DNA of 6,963 bases from Flavobacteriaceae bacterium (GTDB lineage: Bacteria > Bacteroidota > Bacteroidia > Flavobacteriales > Flavobacteriaceae), in contig JAUYUF010000227.1 of the NCBI GenBank assembly GCA_030694835.1, forward strand, positions 1 through 6,963. Direction: 5' to 3'. Of this stretch, positions 1 through 6,115 are shown piece by piece. The notes under the pieces are model-generated. The model was given only the letters and a program-made list of their open reading frames with translations. It made no database searches and had not been told where the DNA came from. The translations under genes were made by a program, and so were the position numbers. Position 1 is the first letter of the stretch. Each line of letters starts with the position of its first letter.

Positions 1-830
1 ACAGATCGTTTTTACAATTATCTCCAAATATTGCTTGTATAACATCGATGGATGCCGATCATTTAGATATTTATGGAAAGCATGATGTTCTTGAAGATTC
101 GTTTAGAGAATTTTCTCAAAAAGTTACCGATCAATTATTTGTTTGTAAAGGACTTTCTCTTGAGGGGCTTACTTACGGAATTGAAAATGATGCAGATTAT
201 AATGTTGAAAATTTGAGAATTGTAAATGGCACTTATCTTTTTGATGTTAAAACACCTATGAATAAGATTCATGATATTGAACTTAATTTACCGGGTCGTC
301 ATAATGTTTTAAATGCTGTGGCAGCTTTAGCAATGGCAAATTTTTATGGAGTTTCTCTCAATAATATTAAAACGGCCATTCAATCTTTTAAAGGAGTTCA
401 AAGAAGATTTTCTTATAAAATTAAAACAGAAAATTTAGTATTGATAGATGACTATGCACATCATCCAACAGAAATTAATGCTGTTGTCAATTCTGTTAGA
501 GAATTGTATCCAAATAAAAAAGTGCTGGGTGTTTTTCAACCTCATTTATATAGTAGAACAAGAGATTTTGCTGATGATTTCGCGTTGAGTTTATCAAAAT
601 TTGACGAAGTAATTTTAATGGATATTTATGCGGCAAGAGAATTGCCAATTAAAGGGATTACTTCTGAATGGTTATTGTCAAAAATTAAGAATTCATCTAA
701 AAAATTAGTTTCAAAAGATGATTTATCTAAAAATATTTTGAAATCAAAATCAGAAATTATTGTGATGATTGGAGCTGGTGATATAGGAGAAATGGTTGAA
801 AATATTAAAAATCAATTACTTAAAAGATGA
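1..830 (+). CDS. murC: UDP-N-acetylmuramate--L-alanine ligase (MurC), 3' part
   Basis: Cytoplasmic Mur ligase that uses ATP to join L-alanine to UDP-MurNAc, the first amino acid of the peptidoglycan stem peptide. The frame is open from base 3, before the first ATG at 48, and reads LSPNIACITSMDADHLDIYG, a MurC central-domain stretch, so the gene begins outside the window. About 275 residues are present of the roughly 450 usual; the UDP-binding N-terminal domain and ATP P-loop are missing. Seen motifs are GRHNVLNA (window residues about 98-105), DDYAHHPTEI (about 149-158), HLYSRTRDF (about 181-189) and GAGDIGEM near the end, which belong to the central and C-terminal ligase domains. Its stop overlaps the ftsQ start in an ATGA, pointing to translational coupling in the dcw operon. 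MurC is distinguished from MurD/E/F by the AHHPTEI motif; identity is secure. Confidence 0.96.
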   Translation, partial: RSFLQLSPNIACITSMDADHLDIYGKHDVLEDSFREFSQKVTDQLFVCKGLSLEGLTYGIENDADYNVENLRIVNGTYLFDVKTPMNKIHDIELNLPGRHNVLNAVAALAMANFYGVSLNNIKTAIQSFKGVQRRFSYKIKTENLVLIDDYAHHPTEINAVVNSVRELYPNKKVLGVFQPHLYSRTRDFADDFALSLSKFDEVILMDIYAARELPIKGITSEWLLSKIKNSSKKLVSKDDLSKNILKSKSEIIVMIGAGDIGEMVENIKNQLLKR

Positions 831-1567
831 TAAGAAAAGTATTTACATATTTAAAAGCAATTTTTTTAATTGCATTAGTTGTTTTCCTTTATGGATTTGC
901 ATCAACAAGAAATGAACATAAAAAAGTGGAAGGAATTCTCATTGAGTTTGAGAAGGGTGAAAACCTATATATGAATAGAAAAATGGTTAATAAGTTGTTA
1001 ATACAAAATTCAGAAACCATTATAAAACAACAAAAATCTGTTATAGATTTACATAGTTTGGAGAAGTTAATTTTGACTCATCCAATGGTTCAAGAAGCAC
1101 ATGTTTCTTTAACAATTGAAGGAAATTTAAAAGCAAAAGTAAAGCAGAGAAAGCCGATTGCTAGAGTAATTGATATTGATAAGTCATATTATATTGACGT
1201 TCAAGGTAAAGCAATGCCTTTGTCTGAATTGCATTCAGCAAGAGTACCGATAATTACAGGTGAATCTATTAAAGATAACCTAAAAGAAATTCATTATTTG
1301 TTAGGTAAAATCTCAAATAATGAGTTTTTAAATAAAAATGTTATAGGTATTCACCGTTATAGATCAAATGAATATGAATTGACAACTCGCGTTGGTGATC
1401 AAATTATTGAAATAGGAAATACAAAAGAATTAGATCTAAAAATTAAAAACTTGGAAGCCTTTTTTAAAAAAGGAATTCAAGATAGTTTAATAGGGAATTA
1501 TAATCGAATTAATGTAAAATTTTACAAACAGGTTGTTTGTACAAAAAAAGATCAGCATGGAGTATAA
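827..1567 (+). CDS. ftsQ: Cell division protein FtsQ
   Basis: Single-pass membrane protein of the divisome; in known systems FtsQ/DivIB bridges early and late division proteins through FtsB and FtsL. The 246-residue product has a short basic cytoplasmic N-terminus (MIRKVFTYLK), one hydrophobic segment at about residues 9-25, and a predicted extracytoplasmic remainder. Residues about 34-110 (starting VEGILIEF, with LEKLILTHPMVQEAHVSL) fit a POTRA-like domain, and KAKVKQRKPIARV leads into the beta domain. Sequence conservation in this family is low, so the call rests on the N-terminal membrane anchor, the POTRA-like pattern and above all the position between murC and ftsA. The ATG at 827 overlaps the murC stop by four bases. 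The 3' end overlaps ftsA by 11 bases. Confidence 0.92.
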   Translation: MIRKVFTYLKAIFLIALVVFLYGFASTRNEHKKVEGILIEFEKGENLYMNRKMVNKLLIQNSETIIKQQKSVIDLHSLEKLILTHPMVQEAHVSLTIEGNLKAKVKQRKPIARVIDIDKSYYIDVQGKAMPLSELHSARVPIITGESIKDNLKEIHYLLGKISNNEFLNKNVIGIHRYRSNEYELTTRVGDQIIEIGNTKELDLKIKNLEAFFKKGIQDSLIGNYNRINVKFYKQVVCTKKDQHGV

Positions 1568-2912
1568 TGAAATTTCGGTAGGATTAGATATTGGAACCAC
1601 CAAAATTGTGGCCTTAATTGGTCGTAAAAATGAGTATGGAAAAGTGGAGGTTTTAGCAACTGGTAAAGCTAAAAGTTTGGGAGTTCACCGAGGTGTAGTG
1701 ACAAATATTACGCAAACAATTCAGTCTATACAACAAGCTGTTGATGAAGCAGTCACTATATCAGGAGTAAATATTAAAGGAGCAGTTGTGGGTATTGCAG
1801 GACAGCATATTCGCAGTATTCAACACAGTGATTATATTACCAGAACTAATTCTGATGAGGTAATAACTGATGCTGATATTGATAAATTAATCAATCAGGT
1901 GAAGAAATTAGTAATGCTTCCTGGTGAAGAAATTATTCATGTATTACCACAAGAATATAAGGTTGATAGTCAGCCAGAAATTAAAGAACCAGTTGGAATG
2001 TTTGGAGGAAGAGTTGAAGCGAAATTTCATGTGGTTTTAGGACAAACAGCTTCTATCAATAATGTTGGAAAATGTATAAAAAGTGCTGGAATTGATTTAA
2101 TTGATATTACTTTAGAACCGTTGGCTTCAGCAGATGCAGTTTTAAGTCAGGAAGAAAAAGAAGCAGGTGTTGCTTTAATCGATATTGGAGGAGGAACAAC
2201 AGATTTAGCGATTTTTAAAGACGGAATTATCCGTCATACTGCAGTAATTCCTTTTGGAGGAAATGTAATTACAGAAGACATTAAAGAAGGTTGTTCTATT
2301 ATTGAAAGTCAGGCGGAACTGTTAAAAGTTAAATTTGGTTCTGCATGGCCAGGTGAAAATAAAGACAATGAAATTGTATCGATTCCTGGTTTAAGAGGTA
2401 GAGATCCGAAAGAAATAACGCTTAAAACCTTGTCAAAAGTTATCCATTCAAGAGTGATGGAAATTATTGAAAAAGTTTATATCGAGATTAAAAATTACGG
2501 ACATGAAGAGCCTAAAAAGAAATTGATTGCAGGTATAGTTTTGACAGGTGGAGGCGCGCAATTAAAGCACATCAAACAATTGGTTGAATATGTAACCGGA
2601 ATGGATACTAGAATTGGATATCCAAACGAGCACTTAGCTGGCGATTCTGATGAAAGTCTTTCAAGTCCAATTTATGCAACTTCTGTTGGATTATTGATGA
2701 AAGGATTGAATTCTAAAAAGAAATATGCTGGCGCTTTTATCGAAATAGAAGAAGATGAAAAGGAGCCAATAATTGAAGTAGATTTTGAAAAGAAGCATAT
2801 TGAAGAAGATGCTGAACAAAAAGAAGAAACCAAAATTCTAGAAAATTCCAAAAAGAATTTCATGGATAGATGGTTTGATAAGTTTAAAGATTTTTTAGAT
2901 AAAGCTGAATAA
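1557..2912 (+). CDS. ftsA: Cell division protein FtsA
   Basis: Actin-like ATPase that anchors FtsZ filaments to the inner membrane and recruits later divisome proteins. With the ATG at 1557 the product is 451 residues and starts MEYNEISVGLDIGTTK. Visible actin-fold motifs are phosphate-1 DIGTTK (11-16), phosphate-2 DIGGGTTD (209-216) and the adenosine-site GGG (331-333); the FtsA-specific 1C subdomain should lie at about 84-165. An acidic low-complexity linker (about 395-433) ends in FMDRWFDKFKDFLDKAE, a plausible amphipathic membrane-targeting helix. The frame also extends upstream to a TTG at 1533, which would add eight residues (MFVQKKIS). I prefer the ATG because family members begin a few residues before VGLDIGTTK. 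It overlaps ftsQ by 11 bases and precedes ftsZ by 11 bases, so the three are probably co-transcribed and coupled. Confidence 0.96.
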   Translation: MEYNEISVGLDIGTTKIVALIGRKNEYGKVEVLATGKAKSLGVHRGVVTNITQTIQSIQQAVDEAVTISGVNIKGAVVGIAGQHIRSIQHSDYITRTNSDEVITDADIDKLINQVKKLVMLPGEEIIHVLPQEYKVDSQPEIKEPVGMFGGRVEAKFHVVLGQTASINNVGKCIKSAGIDLIDITLEPLASADAVLSQEEKEAGVALIDIGGGTTDLAIFKDGIIRHTAVIPFGGNVITEDIKEGCSIIESQAELLKVKFGSAWPGENKDNEIVSIPGLRGRDPKEITLKTLSKVIHSRVMEIIEKVYIEIKNYGHEEPKKKLIAGIVLTGGGAQLKHIKQLVEYVTGMDTRIGYPNEHLAGDSDESLSSPIYATSVGLLMKGLNSKKKYAGAFIEIEEDEKEPIIEVDFEKKHIEEDAEQKEETKILENSKKNFMDRWFDKFKDFLDKAE

Positions 2913-2923
2913 AATTTATAGTT

Positions 2924-4831
2924 ATGAGTAATACTAGTTTTAACAACATTAATTTCGATTTACCAAAAAATAATTCCAATGTTATTAAGGTAATAGGAGT
3001 TGGCGGCGGCGGAAGCAATGCTGTAAATCACATGTTTGCACAAGGATTAATAGGTGTAGATTTTGTGGTTTGTAATACAGATGCACAAGCACTTCAGAAT
3101 AGTCCTGTGCCCAATAAAATTCAGTTAGGAGTTTCTCTTACTGAAGGATTAGGAGCAGGTGCAAATCCAGATATTGGTGAGAAAGCTGCTATTGAAAGTA
3201 TTGATGAAATTAAAAAGCTTCTGAGCGCCAATGCCAAAATGGTGTTTATCACAGCCGGAATGGGTGGCGGAACTGGAACAGGAGCTGCGCCAGTAATTGC
3301 TCAAATGGCAAGAGAACTAGATTTACTTACAATTGGTATTGTAACTATTCCGTTTAGTTTTGAAGGAAAAACACGTATTGATCAGGCATTAAAAGGTGTT
3401 GAAACTTTACGTCAATATGTTGATTCTCTTATTATTATCAACAATAATAAATTAAGAGAAGTATATGGAAATTTGGGTTTCAAAGCTGGATTTTCAAAAG
3501 CTGATGAAGTGTTGTCAACAGCTTCTCGCGGAATCGCACAAGTTATTACCCATCATTATACACAAAATATTGATTTAAGAGATGCCAAAACCGTATTGGC
3601 AAATAGTGGAACTGCCATTATGGGATCAGCTACTGCTGAAGGTAAAAACAGATCTCAAAATTGTATCATAAAAGCTTTAGATTCTCCATTGTTAAATGAT
3701 AATAAAATTACTGGAGCCCGAAATGTACTTTTATTGATTGTTTCTGGAACTAATGAAATTACCATTGATGAGATTAGTGAAATAAATGAATATATACAAT
3801 CGGAGGCAAAAAGCAATGTAAATATTATTATGGGAGTTGGTGAAGATGAAACTTTGGGCGATGCCATTTCAGTTACTATTATTGCAACTGGTTTTAATAA
3901 AGATCAGCAATCTGAAATTACTAGTGGTGAGACCTCAAAAATATTTCATCTTTTAGAAAATGATCAGGAAAGCAAACATGAGTTAAAACCAAATGTTTCT
4001 ATAAAACCTAAGTACGATTTGCCATTAAAAAAGTTTTCACTGGAAGATGATGTAGAGGAAGAGAAAAAAAAAGAAATTAATTTAACTGATTTTCAATTAA
4101 TTCCAACCAATGAGCTCATTAAAAATATTGATGTTATTTATGAATTGATTGAGAATGAAACTCTTGAAATAAAAAATGAAATATTAGCTGATACTGAAGA
4201 GGAATATATTATAACTTCATTACAAGAAATTGAAAATGAAGTGGATGAAGAAGAGTTAGATGAAAAATATCCAGATGAAATTCAAGCTAGTTTAGTTTTT
4301 GAATTCCCAATTGTTGAGCAAAAGAAACTTGAAACTGATATAAAAGTTAACAATATTGAAATTCAAGAATATGATGAAATAAATACCACATCAGAAAATG
4401 AAACTGAAGTAATTCATTATAGTTTAGAAGATTACATTGAATTAGAAAAGAAATTTGAAACCTCTAAAAAGCCTAAATTAGAAGATGGAATTTCATTAGA
4501 GATTAGAACAAATTTAACTTCAGTATCTATAGAAAGTGAAAATGATTTTAAAGAAGTATCACCCTTAAATTTGACAATAGTTGAACTTCAAAAACGAGCA
4601 GCAGAACGTAAAGAGAAAATGAAGGATTTTAATTATAGATTTCACAATCATATAAATCATAATGTAGATGAGTTAGAAAAAGAACCTGCTTATAAACGTA
4701 GAGGAGTTGAAATTGATTCTAAAAATTATTCCTCAGATATTCAACAAACTAATATGTCAATTAGTTTAGATAGTAATGATGAAATTAAAATAAGAACCAA
4801 TAATTCATTCTTACATGATAATGTAGATTAA
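2924..4831 (+). CDS. ftsZ: Cell division protein FtsZ with long acidic linker
   Basis: Tubulin-like GTPase that polymerises into the cytokinetic Z-ring. The 635-residue product has GVGGGGS (25-31), the tubulin signature GGGTGTG (114-120), and the T7 synergy loop NIDLRD with N215, D217 and D220, so the GTPase core looks intact. The core ends near residue 325. Residues about 330-590 form a Glu/Lys/Ile/Asn-rich, probably disordered linker, far longer than the roughly 50 residues of E. coli or B. subtilis. The last 40 or so residues, from YKRRGVEID to SFLHDNVD, look like a conserved tail typical of flavobacteria; the classical DIPxFLR-type peptide that binds FtsA is not obvious. An A9 run lies at 4064-4072 early in the linker. 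The leader is A/T-rich without a Shine-Dalgarno motif. It is the last gene of the dcw operon and is followed directly by a terminator. Confidence 0.97.
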   Translation: MSNTSFNNINFDLPKNNSNVIKVIGVGGGGSNAVNHMFAQGLIGVDFVVCNTDAQALQNSPVPNKIQLGVSLTEGLGAGANPDIGEKAAIESIDEIKKLLSANAKMVFITAGMGGGTGTGAAPVIAQMARELDLLTIGIVTIPFSFEGKTRIDQALKGVETLRQYVDSLIIINNNKLREVYGNLGFKAGFSKADEVLSTASRGIAQVITHHYTQNIDLRDAKTVLANSGTAIMGSATAEGKNRSQNCIIKALDSPLLNDNKITGARNVLLLIVSGTNEITIDEISEINEYIQSEAKSNVNIIMGVGEDETLGDAISVTIIATGFNKDQQSEITSGETSKIFHLLENDQESKHELKPNVSIKPKYDLPLKKFSLEDDVEEEKKKEINLTDFQLIPTNELIKNIDVIYELIENETLEIKNEILADTEEEYIITSLQEIENEVDEEELDEKYPDEIQASLVFEFPIVEQKKLETDIKVNNIEIQEYDEINTTSENETEVIHYSLEDYIELEKKFETSKKPKLEDGISLEIRTNLTSVSIESENDFKEVSPLNLTIVELQKRAAERKEKMKDFNYRFHNHINHNVDELEKEPAYKRRGVEIDSKNYSSDIQQTNMSISLDSNDEIKIRTNNSFLHDNVD

Positions 4832-4850
4832 AGCTACTTAAATTATCTGT

Positions 4851-4893
4851 AGAACTCGAATGAAACAAGCTGTCTCTTTCGAGTTCTTTTTTT
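4851..4893 (+). terminator. Intrinsic terminator after ftsZ
   Basis: AGAACTCGAA (4851-4860) is perfectly complementary to TTCGAGTTCT (4878-4887), with a 17-base loop, and the right arm continues into an uninterrupted T-run to 4893. It lies 20 bases after the ftsZ stop and probably ends the dcw operon. The complementary A-run needed for efficient termination on the other strand is absent, so I read it as one-directional. Confidence 0.85.
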
Positions 4894-4900
4894 ATCTTTG
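4893..4900 (+). promoter_or_regulatory. Probable -7 element (TATCTTTG) for the yqeY-like gene and tRNA-Arg
   Basis: TATCTTTG matches the Bacteroidota primary sigma -7 consensus TAnnTTTG exactly and ends 22 bases before the ATG at 4923, giving a short leader. No good TTTG -33 element is seen at the usual spacing; that region is occupied by the ftsZ terminator stem. The first T of the element is the last T of the terminator's T-run. Confidence 0.65.
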
Positions 4901-4922
4901 CATCAATAAAAATATATAAGTT

Positions 4923-5372
4923 ATGAGTTTACAAGAAAAAGTTATGGATGCTATGAAAGATGCAATGAGATCTAAAGATAAAGTTGCATTAGAATCATTA
5001 AGAGCCATTAAATCTGGTATTTTATTAGCACAAACAGAAAGTGGAGCCTCAGTAGAATTATCAGAAGATGCAGAAATTAAATTATTGCAAAAACTTGTAA
5101 AACAACGAAAAGAAAGTGCAAATTTATATCTAAATCAAGGAAGAAATGATTTAGCTGAACCAGAATTAGCTCAAGCTGCTGTTATAGAAAAGTTTCTACC
5201 TGAGCAAATGGGAATGGATGAATTAAAAAATATTATTGCTGAAATAATTAAATCTACAGGCGCTTCTTCAATGCAAGATATGGGGAAAGTTATGGGTTTA
5301 GCTTCCCAAAAATTAGCTGGTAAAGCTGATGGAAAATCTATTTCAACCATAGTAAAAGAATTACTGAGTTAG
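4923..5372 (+). CDS. GatB/YqeY domain-containing protein
   Basis: A 149-residue, mostly helical protein of the GatB/YqeY family. The domain resembles the tail domain of the amidotransferase subunit GatB that contacts tRNA, but the role of free-standing YqeY proteins is not well established, so no reaction is assigned. Family features seen are the N-terminal helix MDAMKDAMRSKDKVALESLR, the segment KLVKQRKESANLYLNQGRND, the FLPEQM motif, and the C-terminal stretch MGKVMGLASQKLAGKADGK followed by ISTIVKELL. Length is normal for the family. The ATG at 4923 follows an A/T-rich leader very like that of ftsZ (both read AGTTATGAGT). It has its own promoter candidate, and its stop is only 13 bases from a tRNA-Arg, with no terminator between, so the two are probably transcribed together. 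Confidence 0.93.
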   Translation: MSLQEKVMDAMKDAMRSKDKVALESLRAIKSGILLAQTESGASVELSEDAEIKLLQKLVKQRKESANLYLNQGRNDLAEPELAQAAVIEKFLPEQMGMDELKNIIAEIIKSTGASSMQDMGKVMGLASQKLAGKADGKSISTIVKELLS

Positions 5373-5385
5373 AATAATATAAATA

Positions 5386-5459
5386 GGCTGCGTAGTTCAA
5401 CTGGATAGAATATCAGATTTCGGCTCTGAGGGTTGAGGGTTCGAATCCTTCCGCGGTCA
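5386..5459 (+). tRNA. tRNA-Arg, anticodon TCG
   Basis: A full cloverleaf can be folded. The acceptor stem GGCTGCG/CGCGGTC has seven pairs, two of them G-U. T8-A9 are followed by the D-stem GTTC/GAAT. The anticodon stem TCAGA/TCTGA closes a seven-base loop TTTCGGC with U33 and anticodon TCG at 5420-5422. A five-base variable loop is followed by the T-stem GAGGG/CCTTC with loop TTCGAAT. The discriminator is A at 5459. CCA is not encoded and would be added after processing. The anticodon UCG reads CGN arginine codons (CGA, and CGG by wobble). It sits 13 bases after the yqeY-like gene and has a terminator about 20 bases downstream, so it probably matures from a shared mRNA-tRNA transcript. Confidence 0.95.
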
Positions 5460-5464
5460 CGAAT

Positions 5465-5524
5465 AAATACTTTAAGAAGGAAAAACGCCAAGCTTGCTTG
5501 AGCGTTTTTTTAATTAAAGTATTT
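5465..5524. repeat. 11-bp inverted repeat enclosing the tRNA terminator
   Basis: AAATACTTTAA (5465-5475) and TTAAAGTATTT (5514-5524) are perfect reverse complements and flank the terminator hairpin symmetrically, apart from a five-base GAAGG on the left and four bases on the right. Together they could form one long two-tier hairpin. The outer stem is AT-only except for one C-G pair, so it is weak alone; the function is unknown. Confidence 0.6.
5481..5511 (+). terminator. Intrinsic terminator after tRNA-Arg
   Basis: AAAAACGC (5481-5488) pairs with GCGTTTTT (5502-5509). Inside, CAAG (5489-5492) pairs with CTTG (5497-5500) around a CTTG loop, leaving A5501 bulged, and a T-run continues to 5511. 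It should end the yqeY-like/tRNA transcript. The A-run on the left arm means it could also work on the opposite strand. Confidence 0.85.
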
Positions 5525-5525
5525 T

Positions 5526-5540
5526 CAAAGCGGAGCTTTG
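5526..5540. repeat. Small perfect hairpin CAAAGC-GGA-GCTTTG
   Basis: A six-base perfect stem with a three-base loop lies two bases after the tRNA terminator's outer inverted repeat. No T-run follows, so it is not a terminator. The following bases to about 5562 are less AT-rich than the surrounding spacer and carry no convincing reading frame. The segment may be part of a dispersed intergenic repeat, but a single copy cannot show that. Confidence 0.35.
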
Positions 5541-5579
5541 TAAGGAACCACGAAGTTGTATTGTTATCAATATTTTATT

Positions 5580-5619
5580 CTTTTAATCTTTTAATTTTTT
5601 AATTTTTTAATCTTTCAAT
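5580..5619. repeat. Five tandem 8-bp repeats (YTTTTAAT)
   Basis: Five units lie exactly head to tail: CTTTTAAT (5580), CTTTTAAT (5588), TTTTTAAT (5596), TTTTTAAT (5604) and CTTTCAAT (5612). More decayed TTTAAT-like sequence continues to about 5629. The array is in the spacer upstream of the CBS-domain gene, ending 70 bases before its start codon. A short tandem array like this can change copy number by slippage; whether it affects expression is unknown. Confidence 0.75.
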
Positions 5620-5654
5620 TTAATTTAATCATAGGATATTTTGTAATTATTCGT

Positions 5655-5662
5655 TAACTTTA
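5655..5662 (+). promoter_or_regulatory. Weak -7 candidate (TAACTTTA) for the CBS-domain gene
   Basis: TAACTTTA matches seven of eight positions' requirements of TAnnTTTG, with A in place of the final G, and lies 27 bases before the ATG at 5690. A TTTTG occurs upstream at 5639-5643, but the 11-base gap is too short for a normal -33/-7 pair. This is the best promoter candidate in the spacer, and it is weak. Confidence 0.3.
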
Positions 5663-5689
5663 GGATGTTAATCCAAAAAGAAAAGTAGT

Positions 5690-6112
5690 ATGAAAGCGAA
5701 TGTATTGGTAAAAGACATCATGACTAAAGAAGTTATTACATTACAATTAAATGATTCTTTGGAGTTGGCTGAAAGATTGTTTGATAAATTTAAAATTCGC
5801 CATATTCCTGTCGTTAAAAATGGAGAGTTAAAAGGAATGGTTAGCAAAACTGATTTACTTCGAATTAGTTTTTTAGATTCATTAAGTGATGCAGAATCTA
5901 CAATAGATGAAGCTATTTATCAGCTTTTTTCTGTAGAACAAATAATGATAAAAAATGTTTTAACGCTTTCACCTAATATTACTATTAAAGAAGTAACAGA
6001 ATTCTTTATTTCTAAAGAATATCACGCTTTTCCTGTTGTAGAAAATAATAAATTAGTTGGAATTATTACAACTACTGATTTGCTTAAACACTTCTTAACT
6101 TGCTTTGGTTAA
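5690..6112 (+). CDS. Two-CBS-domain protein
   Basis: A 140-residue soluble protein consisting almost entirely of a tandem CBS pair (Bateman module). CBS1 spans about 6-60 (VKDIMTKEVITL, then RHIPVVKNGELKGMVSKTD) and CBS2 about 81-137 (VEQIMIKNVLTL, then YHAFPVVENNKLVGIITTTD). The ends of both domains, GMVSKTD (49-55) and GIITTTD (124-130), keep the Thr/Ser-x-x-Asp type pattern that binds the ribose of adenosine nucleotides in other CBS proteins, so ligand binding such as AMP or ATP is plausible. No catalytic, channel or DNA-binding domain is attached, so it may act by binding a partner protein, which cannot be named here. The ATG follows an A-rich leader (AAAAAGAAAAG). It stands alone on its strand and converges with rpe, with 3 bases between stop codons. 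Confidence 0.9.
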   Translation: MKANVLVKDIMTKEVITLQLNDSLELAERLFDKFKIRHIPVVKNGELKGMVSKTDLLRISFLDSLSDAESTIDEAIYQLFSVEQIMIKNVLTLSPNITIKEVTEFFISKEYHAFPVVENNKLVGIITTTDLLKHFLTCFG

Positions 6113-6115
6113 TAA

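Noticed and set aside
2672..2863. Open frame of 63 codons on the - strand inside ftsA
   Set aside because: It is the mirror of the acidic ftsA linker, giving a Ser/Phe-rich product with no recognisable features; ftsA on the + strand is certain.
3655..3867. Open frame of 70 codons on the - strand inside ftsZ
   Set aside because: It lies opposite the conserved FtsZ GTPase core and resembles no known protein.
5386..5459. tRNA-Arg as an integration (att) site
   Set aside because: No second copy of the tRNA 3' end and no integrase are seen in the window.
5639..5662. TTTTG/TAACTTTA as a full -33/-7 promoter pair
   Set aside because: The spacing of 11 bases is too short for a Bacteroidota promoter; only the -7 candidate was kept, with low confidence.
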